Source of the DNA: Aurelia coerulea
Lineage: Eukaryota > Cnidaria > Scyphozoa > Semaeostomeae > Ulmaridae
DNA length: 64,000 nucleotides
Reading direction: 5' to 3'
Assembly (NCBI GenBank): GCA_039566865.1
Contig: CM076960.1
Location: forward strand, 11,570,501 to 11,634,500
Positions 23,106 to 33,765 of the stretch are shown here, piece by piece. The position numbers and the translations under genes were made by a program. The notes beneath the pieces were generated by a model. That model did not search any database, had not been told where the DNA came from, and worked only from the letters and a program-made list of their open reading frames with translations. Position 1 is the first letter of the stretch. Each line of letters starts with the position of its first letter.

Positions 23106-23159
23106 TTAAAACAAATTGTCAAAACTTATTTGACCTCCTCCTTTACCAGTGTACGGTAT

Positions 23160-23390
23160 TCATGATCCAAAAGGTCTAGCCATTCCCACTCAGTTACGGG
23201 TAGGATCCCAGCAAACAAAATTTTCCATAAATTTAGGCATAACTTCAGAGATACAATGAACCTTTTGTTTCTCGCAAATGATGGGGTAGAGGACACGGAA
23301 CATTTCCTGCTGCTTTGTCATTCTTATAACGGGCCTAGGTCTGATCTTCTCAATAGTGTAAATGCAATATTGGTACCTCGTGGTTTTTTC
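23160..23390 (+). pseudogene. LINE 3' fragment, family C
   Basis: Reads as the C-terminal Cys/His segment of the Jockey-group family C protein (DGVEDTEHFLLLCHSY, then DLLNSVNAILVP), compare the intact copy at 40994-42811. Frame changes are present and only the last 75 or so residues are represented. Confidence 0.65.
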
Positions 23391-23916
23391 TCTCTTTCAA
23401 ATGATTGTAGGCTATTAGAACCAAAGGTGGCTTGACTTGGTCTATAATGTTGTAAATCATTTGTGCTTCGTGAACAGTCTGTAGAAGATCTAATTTTGAA
23501 AATATCATGCAAGAAAGATGGATTTACATTTTTTAAAGTCTTAAAAATCTCAATGGAGAGAACTCTCAGACGGGAAATATGCATTGTGCACCTTTCTGAC
23601 TTCACAAGTAAGTCGCTGTAAGATGCATGGTGATCATTGTATAAAACTCTAAGGACACGTTCTTGGATCTTTTCAATTTTTCGCTGAGAAGTACCATACA
23701 AGAGAGTAACAATAAAAATTCGAGTACACAAAGCTTTGGACGAGAATTTTCCATTCTTTAAATGCAATAATTTGTTTGAGTCGTTTCAAAACATAAAGCT
23801 GTGACGCAGCTTTTCTGCAAAGTTCAGAGATACGCGGTTCAAGATTTAGTTTATATGTAGTTGAATACCTAGTAATTTTACAGTTTCTTCAGACTTTAAA
23901 CAAATTTCAATCTCAA
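23391..23916 (-). pseudogene. LINE fragment, family A
   Basis: Minus-strand C-terminal part of family A ORF2. It reads LKSEETVKLLGI, then RKIEKIQERVLRVLYNDHHA, SERCTMHISRLRVLSIEIFK, and ATFGSNSLQSFE, with frame changes near 23770. It sits head-on against a family C piece. Confidence 0.75.
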
Positions 23917-24345
23917 TCCAACCTTTATGAAGGACATTTTCACGCCGCGAAACATTGGCAACGACATAAGGCACGGTAATGACGCTAAGCTTCCAAAAGT
24001 ACACATTACGTCCTTTGCAATCGAGACTACAGCCTTTGTTGGAAATAGAATGTGGCAGCTGTTACCACACGAGGTAAAATTCTCCACCACCCTTCAAATT
24101 TTCAAAAATCAAATAATGTGCTGGAATGGTGATAATGAAACTGTAAACTTTGCAAAGTACATGTAACACAGGTGGGTAATAGGACAAATTTGTATGTTTG
24201 TATCATGTATCCTGCAATTATCATTTGTATTAGTTTAAATTAAATTGTAAAATATGTAAATTAGAATGCCTTGGTTAGTTGTAATTTTAGTTTTTGTCAT
24301 TATTTTTGCTTACTATGTAAGTAAATCAATGATGATGAAGTGCAA
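23917..24345 (+). pseudogene. LINE 3' fragment, family B-like
   Basis: Plus-strand C-terminus (FMKDIFTPR, FVGNRMWQLLPHEVKFSTTL, CWNGDNETVNFAKYM) followed by an AT-rich 3' UTR ending in AATCAATGATGATGA. This is the same style of GAT-repeat tail as at 29.1 kb. Confidence 0.7.
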
Positions 24346-24869
24346 ATGAAACGAAGGATCTAAATGCACTCAGAGATAGCTGCAGCTTGTCGTCGAGTTA
24401 ATGAGATTTCAATTTGCATGAAATTTGTTTAAATCTCATGGAAGCATTATTCAAAAATCTGAGATCAATTTTCAAACAAAGGTTGCATGAATTTTGCAGC
24501 AGGACTCGAATCAGTGAATTCCTTTTCCTTAACTCACACACTAACTCATAACACTTTTCATACGATGAACATTTGATATTTCAAGCATAGGCATCAAGCC
24601 TTCGAAAAAATATCTTGCAAAAGAGTTCTCATATCCTTCTTTGGAATTAATGGTTTGGGAGAAGGTTTAGGTCCATTTTGATTGTCTTTGATATCTCGAT
24701 AATTTTCGCTTTATTGGCTTAAGATGTACCAATTTGAGGACACCACAACCTCCAAATTATACGAACGGAACAATTCAATTCAAGGAAGGATGAGATAACA
24801 TTCGTCTATAAATATATGCATGTGCTGTGCCGTTGTAAATATATGCATGTGCTGTTGATTCATACTTAC
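24346..24869. other. no gene; intron of the host gene
   Basis: Non-coding sequence downstream (in minus-strand sense) of the host exon. It contains a small direct duplication of AATATATGCATGTGCTGT at 24810-24855. Confidence 0.5.
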
Positions 24870-25106
24870 CAGAAGGATTCGTAGTAAATGATGCAATAAC
24901 TCCTTCATGAAATCCACTATCAGATAAAACTTTTGGTAAAGACAAATCGTAATCGAATGCTTCTGCAATTGATCCGGCACTAAACTTGTTGATATTTGTG
25001 TAAAAATAACTCTTCACAGGATTATCTGGACTAATACCAAGATATGCTTTTGATTTTATTTCTTTCCCACTGTCAATTTTGCCAAGATGTATCTCTCCAC
25101 CAATTT
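24870..25106 (-). CDS. host gene exon (237 nt, phase 1-1), product unrecognised
   Basis: Minus-strand exon with acceptor TTTTATTGTCCATAG and donor CTG-GTAAGTATG. The frame is open for 79 codons and enters and leaves in phase 1. It encodes IGGEIHLGKIDSGKEIKSKA, then YLGISPDNPVKSYFYTNINK and DYDLSLPKVLSDSGFHEGVI. Composition is that of an ordinary folded protein, with no transposon motifs. It joins in frame to the exon at 62035-62184. It resembles uncharacterised invertebrate proteins I recall, but I cannot name a domain. No further exon of this gene is visible between 1 and 24869. Confidence 0.7.
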
Positions 25107-25439
25107 CTATGGACAATAAAACAAGACAATAGTCATGAAACCCTAAAAACAAATCTTATGTGAATCACGTTGCGAGATAAGTTTCAACAACTAAAATTTC
25201 ACAGTAAAAGAATGCTGGTTGGAAATTTAATAAAACCCACAACGTATCAAAATGCTCTGTCTAGACTGATTGCAGTTCGTCATAAATTTTGCTCGTTTTT
25301 TTATCTGAAGCTATTATCTCAATCTACGACTCATAAAACGTTATTCAAAACTAGGAGAAAAATAATGTACGAGAATTCGATCGAAACTTTCTCGCAATGC
25401 CGAAAATCCTTGAAAATCCATAAATCTCTAACTATATTC

Positions 25440-26075
25440 CAAAACAAGTTGAAATGATCAGAACTCGTCAAGCACCATGGATAAAGCAAGCCGTTCAAGC
25501 ATTTCTAAGGAGAAAGAATCATGCTTACAAGAATTTCGTAAGGAACGACCAGCCAAATAACAAGCTAGAAGGACTACAAAAGATGATATCTTAAGGTGCA
25601 ACAATCATTGAGGATGCCAAGAAAATTAACTCCGCAAGGCAGGGCCGTCATTAGCAAATCCAGGGACATCTAGCAAAACCTACTGGATGTTGATCAAAGC
25701 TCTTCTTAATAAGGCCAAAATTCCAATAACAAAAACCCTTTCGGAGAATGGGTTGTTCGTAACGGATTTCAGTGAAAAACAGGCCCGTAGGAAGCGGGGG
25801 GGGTAGGGGGGGCTCAAGCCCCCCCAATAATTTTTTAAAACAATGGTGCTACGTCACATGACGTAATCAGATGTATTGTTCTCTATTGTTTTAAGAACAA
25901 TTGCCCCCCCAATCCGAAGGTTCTTCCTACGGCCCTGGTGAAAAAGCACAGATATTTAATGACTATTTCATTCTCCAATGTACAACAATCGACACAGGCA
26001 GTGAAATTCCACATGATACCCAAGGGATTTCTACTTTGATTAGCGTTTTTGTCATCTCTGAAGAAAAGATACAGA
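25440..26075 (+). pseudogene. LINE fragment, family C endonuclease-RT linker
   Basis: Reads RQAPWIKQAVQAFLRRKNHA, then NPGTSSKTYWMLIKALLNKA, ENGLFVTDFSE and, after an inserted MITE, EKAQIFNDYFILQC and FVISEEKI. This is the region between the endonuclease and RT of Jockey-group elements, just upstream of where the 40994 copy begins. Stops are present (for example near 25592). Confidence 0.7.
25780..25937. mobile_element. hAT-like MITE (158 bp), exact 8 bp duplication
   Basis: Ends CAGGCCCGTAGGAAG and CTTCCTACGGCCCTG, flanked by GTGAAAAA on both sides (25772-25779, 25938-25945). It interrupts the family C linker, whose reading resumes directly after it. CAGG termini with an 8 bp duplication are the hAT signature. 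Confidence 0.85.
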
Positions 26076-27045
26076 GGCCCCATTCACACGGGAACGCAAT
26101 CGTTCCGTTCCATCTTCGTTCCAGTTTTTGGAACGGAAAAGTAGACAGTTCACACGGGAACGGAACGGTTGTGCATCGATTTTTGTTTGTGTTCAGACGG
26201 GAACGCAATCGTTCCTTTCTGCGATTTGCGCGCCAAAAATGACAAAGGGCTTTGTAATGAGCATGTCCATAATAGAGACAGATTTATCAAATTCACACTA
26301 TGCTGAGTTCGCAATAAGTAAATATAAAATGGATTCGAATTTCCAAATGGAAACTACGGCATAGCGTCAGAAAGAGCAAGGTCAAAGCAAAACAAAGGCC
26401 AAACCTAAAAGGAAGGAAAGTCAAAACTTGCAAAGCGATTTGGAGTCTTTCAAATGGACTGAAGACGAAATAAAGCAGCTTCTCGAGGTGGTGAAAAACT
26501 ACCAGTCCATCCAATCCCGAAAGAACTTGTTTCTTTTGTTTCTTTCATTTTCACGCAACAACAACACACACGCATGTGCTTCGGGCAAAAATCTTATCGT
26601 TCCGTTTTTCGGATCAGTTCCCCGGGGGAGGTACTTGACTTTCAATTGTACGGGGGTGTGCACTCCAAGAAAAGATTTTTTCATCTGGCTTTAGAAATTT
26701 TCCCTCGAAATGATAGCCGGCTTTAGAAAAAATTGGCGAAAAGTATACTCCCAAGTGTAAAAATTCGTCAAAAAACAATATTATAACAATGTTGACAACC
26801 GGCTTTAGAAAAATTGCCTTCTTTTGATACCCGGCGTTAGAAAAAAGAGGCGAAAACGATAACTGGAAAGGAATGCACATCCCGTCAGCAAAATATGCTA
26901 AGTAACCCCCACTCCCCCCCCCCCCCGGGATCAGTTCTGCCTGTTCACACGAGAACGGAACGGAACGGTTGCATATCTTTCTACTTTTCGTGTCACTTTT
27001 TTATCGTTCCACTTTTTGGAACGGAACTATGCTATTTGAAGAGTT
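26076..27045 (+). mobile_element. DNA-element relic with GGAACGGAACGG ends and a Myb-like fragment
   Basis: Starts GGCCCCATTCACACGGGAAC and contains several copies of TTCACACGGGAACGGAACGG-type words at both ends. In the middle, about 26428-26520 reads FKWTEDEIKQLLEVVKNYQ, like the start of a Myb/SANT or trihelix domain found in PIF/Harbinger accessory proteins. It is broken soon after, at 26535. It is interrupted by the MITE at 26620-26927. The superfamily is uncertain. Confidence 0.5.
26620..26927. mobile_element. MITE family M1, copy 1 (308 bp)
   Basis: Left end CCCCGGGGGAGGTACTTGAC, right end a C run closing in CCCCG. Target duplication GGATCAGTT on both sides (26611-26619 and 26928-26936). 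The interior repeats CCGGCTTTAGAAAAA words. Relatives are at 29531-29850, 30377-30654 and, in part, 13360-13515. Confidence 0.8.
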
Positions 27046-28012
27046 TCTCTCACATGAACTAGAAATAGCCGAGATTTTCAATACGTACGTCATAAATATC
27101 ATCGATTCTCTTTAAATTCCACGAGGAGAAACCAACCCGTCTCCTATGCGAACTGAAGATCCTATCGATATTGCCACTAAAAAATACATTTCACATCCTA
27201 GTATCATCTCAATAAAGGAGAATGTCAAATTTAGCGAAAACTTTAACTTTAAGGAAGTTACTTAAAGTGAAATTGTTCTGCTGCTAACTAGGCTTGATCA
27301 AAAAACATCAGCTCCCAAAGGGAGTATCCCAGGAAAAATATTAAAAGAAAATGCCGACATTGTTTCTGAAGTTTTACAATCAAATCTAAACAGCTGGATC
27401 GCTAAATTAGATTTCCCTAAAGAGCTTGTGGCTGGCGATGTCAGTGCTCTCTTTAAGACTGTTGATACCTGAAGCAAGAAAAATTACAGACCCATTACTG
27501 TACTTCCTCCTATTTCTAAGGTATTTGAAAGAAGTATGTATGAGCAAATGATGACCTTTGTCATACGTTTCTTGTCAAATGTTCTTTGTGGATTTAGAAA
27601 GGGGTATAATACACAGCACGCACTTCTATACCTGATGGAGAAATGCAAAAAGATTTTAGACAAAGGAAGTTACGCTGGCGCAGGTTTGATGGATGCAGTG
27701 TATTCCAATTAAGAATTTTAATGATTTTGTAAGGACTCTCAAAAGCGTTTGATTCCTTTGACCATGAATCAGTTGCTAGAATTTAAGGGGATGGGATTTG
27801 CCCCCCCCCCCCCTTCAAGAAGAGAACTCTGCTTTCTGCTTGTTGCCCTTTTAATAGCAAAGCTTGATGCATCATGCATATGGTTTCCGTAGAAATGCGC
27901 TGCATTTTATCCACAGCTGTCTCACCAATAGAAAACAAAGGGTAAAAGTGAATGGAGCATTTAGTGAATAGCAAGAGACAAAACTAGGTGTCCCTCAAGG
28001 GTCTGTCCAGGG
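27046..28012 (+). pseudogene. LINE fragment, family B-like RT
   Basis: Reads LEIAEIFNTY, EDPIDIATKKYISHPSIISI, KKNYRPITVLPPISKVFE, LCGFRKGYNTQHALLYLMEK and, after two small insertions (about 27698-27735 and 27783-27850), the remnants of KAFD, HAYGF and VPQGSV. It is close to the minus-strand copy at 37727-39598. Multiple stops. Confidence 0.8.
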
Positions 28013-28689
28013 GCGCACATTAGAGGGTGTGGGGGTGAGACACCCCCCCAATAATTTCTGCGTCGGTCCCAAAATCTTCTCAAAAGGGAAAAGTCGGTCC
28101 ACGACAAAATTGGATGGACCGACTTCGTGGACCGACTTTTTCATGGACGGACCAACCACGACAAAGCTCGAAAGGTCCACGAGGGTTTGAATCAGAGTTT
28201 GTCCGATTTTAAATGTTTTGGGCAAAGATCAACCCATGACAACAGTTAAAATATTCACAAGAAGTGCTTGACAATAAATGGGAGAGTCGTTCTAAGCCAA
28301 AGTAGAGGATGGCATTTAAAAACATTTCTTACATGCATTGCAAAATTGCTCTGGCTTCCATTTTTAGGGGCAAGCAATCATTGGCTTGTAAAAAGCGATC
28401 GAACACAAAATGAAAGGTGTTTGTTGTGCAAAGATTGTCCCAAGGAACAATACTGTTACAAATACTCAAAATTTCCAAACTGGCACTGGGGTGCCGGTGG
28501 CGGTAGTAATGTGGAGTTGGAAAACAGACACTTGTGTATGAATCTCAAAAAATAAAGAAAACATGGGTTACAAATATTATCCATCATAGGTGGTATACGA
28601 TTCTACTAAAAGTTAACACTGCTGACACTATAATCATAAGGGAAAACCTGCTGAGAGGGCAAACACACTAAAACAAGTCACTTTTGCTA
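28013..28689. other. MITE fragment and spacer
   Basis: Begins CAGGGGCGCACATTAGAGGG, a hAT-like end, with GTCGGTCC/GGACCGAC inverted words near 28065-28145. At 28262-28330 lies one unit like the 127 bp tandem repeat of 14.5 kb. No gene. Confidence 0.4.
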
Positions 28690-28905
28690 GGCTTGACGGT
28701 GAAGAGTAATGCATTTGATAGGGTATGGCAAGATTGTCTTATTTATCAACTAAAACGATGTGGTGTCTCACGACAAACTTCCCTCTGTAATCCAAATTTT
28801 TCTTGAAGGCCGTAGACAGCGAATAGACTAGCTACACTAGCCCCTCAATTTCACTGTTCTTGTTGTTGCTGATGGCCAGCTCAATGAGGGACTAGTTGTC
28901 AGAGA
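28690..28905 (+). pseudogene. LINE fragment, family C RT
   Basis: About 28700-28790 reads NAFDRVWQDCLIYQLKRCGV, matching the first catalytic block of the 40994 copy (KAFDRVWHEGLIYKLESNG). It is frame-shifted and stopped afterwards. Confidence 0.65.
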
Positions 28906-29107
28906 GTGTCTCAAATCGGAATTTGGATTGGAAAATCCTGCTCCAAATCTGATTAGAGCATTTCAACCAAAAAAATAGCAAATTATTTTATAGCCAATCG
29001 ATTTTTCTTCCATTTACTTATTTTTACTCGACAACTTCCCTTTGAAGGCGAGGCCTGCTTGGTCTGAGTTTTTCAAGAAAAAGCAATGGCGCTCTTGTTC
29101 GTCGCAG

Positions 29108-29400
<293 letters not shown>

Positions 29401-29530
29401 ATTTGGCATAAAGTGAGCAATGGGAAGAGATATTTGTTTGTGCTCTAACAGGACAGGGCAAAATTTAATGCTGTTGCAATACTACAGAGGCATTTTCAAG
29501 CAGAACCTCTTTCCCTGACAGTGTCAGTCT

Positions 29531-29850
29531 CCCGGGGGAGGGTACTTAGTATATTTGTCCGACGGGGATGTGCCGTTTTTAAGGGTATCGTTTTCACCAA
29601 TTTTTCTAGCATAGGGTATCAAAATGAGGCAATGTTTCTAGAGCAGGTTGTCATAACATGTCAAAGGGGAATATGCTGCTAGATCGGGTCGTTTTTCGAT
29701 CAAATTTCATGTATTTGAGTATACTTTTCATCAACTTTTCTAGAACAGGTTATCATTTTGAGCGAAAAATTCTGGAGCAGGGTAAAACAAATTTTTTTCG
29801 TGGGCACAACCCCGTACAAATTTAAGTCAAGTACCTCCCCCCCCCCGGGG
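29531..29850. mobile_element. MITE family M1, copy 2
   Basis: Ends CCCGGGGGAGGGTACTTAGT and AAGTCAAGTACCTCCCC followed by a C run and GGGG. Flanks TCAGTCT and TAAGTCT form an imperfect duplication. The interior has TTCTAGAGCAGGTTGTCA. Confidence 0.7.
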
Positions 29851-30114
29851 TAAGTCTGTATAGGCCTAGTTAAGTTCAGGTTAGTGATTTTTTCATTTAC
29901 ATTACATTTTAGTTTTTAGTTCGTGTATTTCAATTTCTAACTATGATCTAACTGCAAGCAGGTTACTTGGCAATGTTGGGCCATTGTTTACTCTTGAATT
30001 TATCACTTCAGTTGTTTTGATCGTTTTGATTTGAATGCAGTTTCCAAATAAACTATTTAGTAATCTTTAAATATTTTAGCAAAAAACGTTATGATGTTTT
30101 GTGAACATGACCAA

Positions 30115-30200
30115 AAATGGTCCATATTTCATATTTCATTCAAGGGTCGCCCTTCAGCAGAGCTGATTTTCAAAGGTCCCTCTGTAAAACATTGATTAGA
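30115..30200 (-). repeat. family D LINE 3' end
   Basis: The reverse complement carries GAGGGACCTTTGAAAATCAG, TCTGCTGAAGGGCGACCCTT and a GAAATATGAAATATGG tail, matching the 3' end of the family D element at 50790-50885. Confidence 0.75.
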
Positions 30201-30376
30201 ATATAGATACCAGTCTAAAGAACGAATTACTACTAAAAACCATAAAATTGAATTCCTACTTACAAGAATATTTATATACATTTAAAAGAAATACAGTAGC
30301 CTCTAAATAGATATTTGAAACTAGTTGGAGAGGGTAGGTAAATGGTAAATGTTGGAGATGATAGGACCACATAAGT

Positions 30377-30654
30377 CCCGGGGGGTACTTGACTAGGGAA
30401 GTGACGGGGGTGTGCGGAAATCCTCTCCACACCCTGCACCCTGTCGCATAACAAATAGACCAAAAGTATACCCTGTCGCATAAAAAATTTGCCTCTCAAA
30501 TACAGTGTAGAACGCAATTTTTGCTTGTGATACCTGTCGCATAATTTTTTTACCTATTATAATACCCCGTCACATAATTTTCGTTAGTAAAGGACACCCT
30601 GTTGAGCGGCACATCCCGTCAGGTCAAGTATGGGAGTACGCACCCCCCTCCGGG
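30377..30654. mobile_element. MITE family M1, copy 3 (278 bp)
   Basis: Left end CCCGGGGGGTACTTGACT; right end GTCAAGTATGGGAGTAC then CACCCCCCTCCGGG. The interior repeats CCCTGTCGCATAA four times in diverged form. The flanks are only partly alike (ACATAAGT, ATATAGGT). Confidence 0.65.
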
Positions 30655-31309
30655 ATATAGGTAAACGAATCCAATATTTTATTTCCCATTATTGTCTTGG
30701 TGTATCAAGCAATGTTTTGTCTGGTGTTGGATCACATACAAAAAAGAAAAGGTGATATAATTTTTTGCTTGTGATTTAACAAGTACTCTTTACTTCACAT
30801 TGATGTCAATATTTTTAATCAATAGGGAATTGTTTAAAGCAAGATATCTGCTTCATATCATCAGACCTTCACTTCAGTACGCATTTAGATGTCACTTATC
30901 ATGGAGGGAGATTGTCTTTCTGATGTAGCAAAGCTCTTGGAACAAATATAAAGAACTTTTCCCTTGAAAATTCCTTGTGCTTCAGATAGATTGCTAATAA
31001 TGATAATGTATAGTGATGATGTGATTTCTAATCTTGTCAATTCTTTTATTCCTTTGGTCACTCTGAACTCCTCTGAAATTTCAGCTTTGAGTCATAAACT
31101 GTCTCCTATTCTCTCAAATTCACATAAATATTATTGGTATCAATGTGTTGTTTTCTAGAGTCATATTTGATGATTAATGATCACAGCAGCAACAACAATC
31201 AAAATATTAATTCTGTGGTCCGCGTTTTACGCATGTAGCACTTATGAAAACGAGGCTATCAAGTCAGTCCGATTTCAGACACTGTTTTGCAACAAGACTC
31301 TGTATTAGC
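30655..31309. other. no gene recognised
   Basis: AT-rich. A short frame at 30964-31158 has no family signal. No repeat placed. Confidence 0.4.
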
Positions 31310-31935
31310 AACAAATCAGTTCTAAGGAGCATACAGAGATTGTGTAGCCAGTCTAGACAGCGAACTGTTCTGAATGGACAGTGTTATAATTAGGGAGGTA
31401 TTTTGGTAGGAGTGCCTCAGGGCTCCATTTTAGGACCATAGTTTTTTTCTCGTTTGCATAAATGATCTCACGGCAGACTTGAATTGTAATGTTAAACCTT
31501 TTTGCTGATGACATGTCATTGTTTACGGTTGCCCAAGATCCTAATGAAGCGGCAAATCATGTGGACCACGACTTGGACTTTACAAGACAATGGGCGCAAG
31601 TTTGGAGGATGTCATTTAATCCCGATCCACAAAAGCAAGCTGTTGAAGAATTATTTTCAAGGGAAAGAAGCGAAATAAATCATCAAGGGACAAGTTAACA
31701 ACATACCCGTGAAAAAGTAGATAACTTAAACACCTTGGTATTTTCCTGCAGACGAATCTTTCTTTCTCAGCCTACATTAAATATACTACCTTCAAAACGA
31801 GAAAGGGCCTTGGTTTGCTAAAGTATGTCTCCAAATATCTACACAGGCATACCCTAAGCGAACTGTATAAATTTTATGTGCGACGCTACCAAGAATACGG
31901 GGATGTTATGTATCATACGTATTCCAGCTAAAGTG
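31310..31935 (+). pseudogene. LINE fragment, family C RT
   Basis: Reads LNGQCYN, VGVPQGSILGP, ADDMSLFTVAQDPNEAANHV, RQWAQVWRMSFNPDPQKQAV and a decayed thumb region ending near TGCGACGCTACCAAGAATAC. It aligns to residues about 155-360 of the 40994 protein, with several frame changes. It may belong to the same broken copy as the pieces at 25.4 and 28.7 kb. Confidence 0.75.
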
Positions 31936-32014
31936 TATGAATTCAGTCAATGCATAATTCTATCAAATTTAATGGAGAAATTAGAATCTGCTCAGTATTC
32001 TGCTCGGCTTCTGT

Positions 32015-32605
32015 AAACTGCGGGTCCGCAGGTATGGCGCGGCATAGGGGTAAAAAATGCGTTGTCGTAACAGTAGGTCGTGGTAATCATACGGTCCTGC
32101 TTTCTAGAATGCATCGTTGCGCATATTTACGACCATGCATTCTAGAAAGCATCGTCGAAAATTACCACCATGAATTGTAGAATGCATCGTCGTATAGGCC
32201 TTGACGCTACACTTAGGGGAAAGCAGCGTCGTATCCTCGTTTTCATTTTACGCTACACTTAGGGGAAAGCAGCGTCGTATCCTCGTTTTCATTTTACGCT
32301 ACACTTATGGGAAAGCAGCGTCGTATCCTTGTTTCCATTTTACGCTACACTTAGGGGAAAGCGGCGTCGTATCCTCGTTTCCATTTTACGCTACACTCAG
32401 GGGAAAGCAGCGTCGTATTCTCGTTTTCATTTTACGCTACACTTTGGGGAAAGCAGCGTCGTATCCTCGTTTTCATTTTACGCTACACTTTGGGGAAAGC
32501 AGCGTCGTATCCTCGCTTTCATTTCACGCTACACTTTGGGGAAAGCGGCGTCGTATCCTCGTTTTCATTTCACGCTACACTGTGAGGAAAACGGCGTCGT
32601 GGCCT
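32015..32605 (+). repeat. 46 bp minisatellite element, about 9 units
   Basis: A unique head (32015-32203, with paired TTTCTAGAATGCATCGTTGC words) leads into tandem 46 bp units built on ACGCTACACTT, GGGGAAAGCAGCGTCG and TATCCTCGTTTTCATTTT. The same head plus one unit lies inverted at 50887-51115, and about five units lie at 44054-44270. All three frames are open because 46 is not a multiple of 3 and the unit has no stops; this is not evidence of coding. Confidence 0.85.
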
Positions 32606-32606
32606 A

Positions 32607-33650
32607 AGCACACGTTGGGTACTTTAGCATTGAAAGCAGAAAATGGCCGATGGGAGAGAAAGAGAGAGTGGATTGTGTGACGCCCTTTTATAAACCAGTG
32701 ATATTCTTGCTCAGTGCTGTATTCAACTGAATGATTTTCCCAAAAGAAGTTTACAACACCAGGGGCCCAGAGGGGGGGGGGGGGTACTGGGGTACTTTGG
32801 TTCAAATGATTGATCCAAAAAATAATCCTTGCCCAAATTTTAGACCCAAAAAAGTAACCTGAGCACCCCTATCCTGAATAAACCAGAGTAGGAAGATCTA
32901 AATTCCACTTCCAGAAGCAGAGAGGAGCAGAACTTCAGGTATGAATATTTTTCAAGCAGTTTATTAGTGTGTATTACTTATAGGCCCCCATCCCAATCAT
33001 TCTGAGCACAGGAAGGAAATGTATTCTTTTCATCTTTTAGACTTTCAGTTGTTTTTTAATTGTTTTGTTGTTTAGACTTTCGCTGTATTCAAGAGTACCC
33101 AAGAAAATGATTTAATTTCTCTTTCCTATTCTGAGTTAGAAATACAGTTGTGAAAACGTTAATACTTTTCCCATGGAAATCTTATTACAAATTTGTTTTA
33201 TAGAATGGCATTTCCTGGTCTAAGATCAAGAACTGTGCGAGAAATAAAGTAATTTTCTTGGATAACTCTTGAATTCAGTGAAAGTCTAAACAACAAAACA
33301 ACAGCAAAAAACTGAAAGTCTAAACAATGAAAAGAATACATTTCCTTCCTGTACTCAGAATGACTGGGATGGGGGGGGGGGGCTTAAGTAATACGCAATA
33401 ATGAACTGCTTGAAAAATAATCATACCTGAAGTTCTGAACTGCTCTTTCCTCTCTGTTTCTGAAAGTGGAAGTTAAATCTTCCCCCTGGTGTTGTAAACT
33501 TCTTTCGGGAGAAGCATCCAGTTGACTACTGCACTGAGCAAGAAAATCACTGGCTTGTAAAAGGGCGTCATGCAATCCTCTCTCTCTCTTTCTCTCCCAT
33601 CGGCCATTTTCTGCTTTAAATACTGAAGTACCTCACGTGTGTTTAGGCAC
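32607..33650. repeat. inverted duplication at the 5' side of LINE family A
   Basis: 32607-32775 is the inverse of 33485-33650 (GAAAGCAGAAAATGGCCGAT against ATCGGCCATTTTCTGCTTTA), and 32890-33108 the inverse of about 33280-33475. About 115 bp between 32776 and 32890 is a repeat (GCCCAAATTTTAGACCC) also found at 56440-56540 that interrupts only the left arm. The right arm runs into ORF1, so it is probably the LINE 5' UTR, and the left arm an inverted copy of it. Confidence 0.7.
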
Positions 33651-33765
33651 GTTGCTGTTGCTCGTGTGGCTGGACGGACGTGTTTTTGCTCGCTCGTAAG
33701 ATTTTCATTGGCGTCGTTTGCCTAGTTTCACTCAGTACATCACTGCCTAGCTTACCTTGACATTT

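Noticed and set aside
24775..24869. Extension of the host exon frame (TAHAYIY repeat)
   Set aside because: It lies past a strong donor (GTAAGTATG) and consists of a small direct duplication, so it is intronic.
32201..32680. Repetitive 159- and 92-residue frames (FHFTLHLGES-type repeats), and the similar ones at 43955-44310
   Set aside because: A 46 bp unit without stops keeps every frame open; the three frames give the same peptide in rotation, and the 50.9 kb locus has only one unit.
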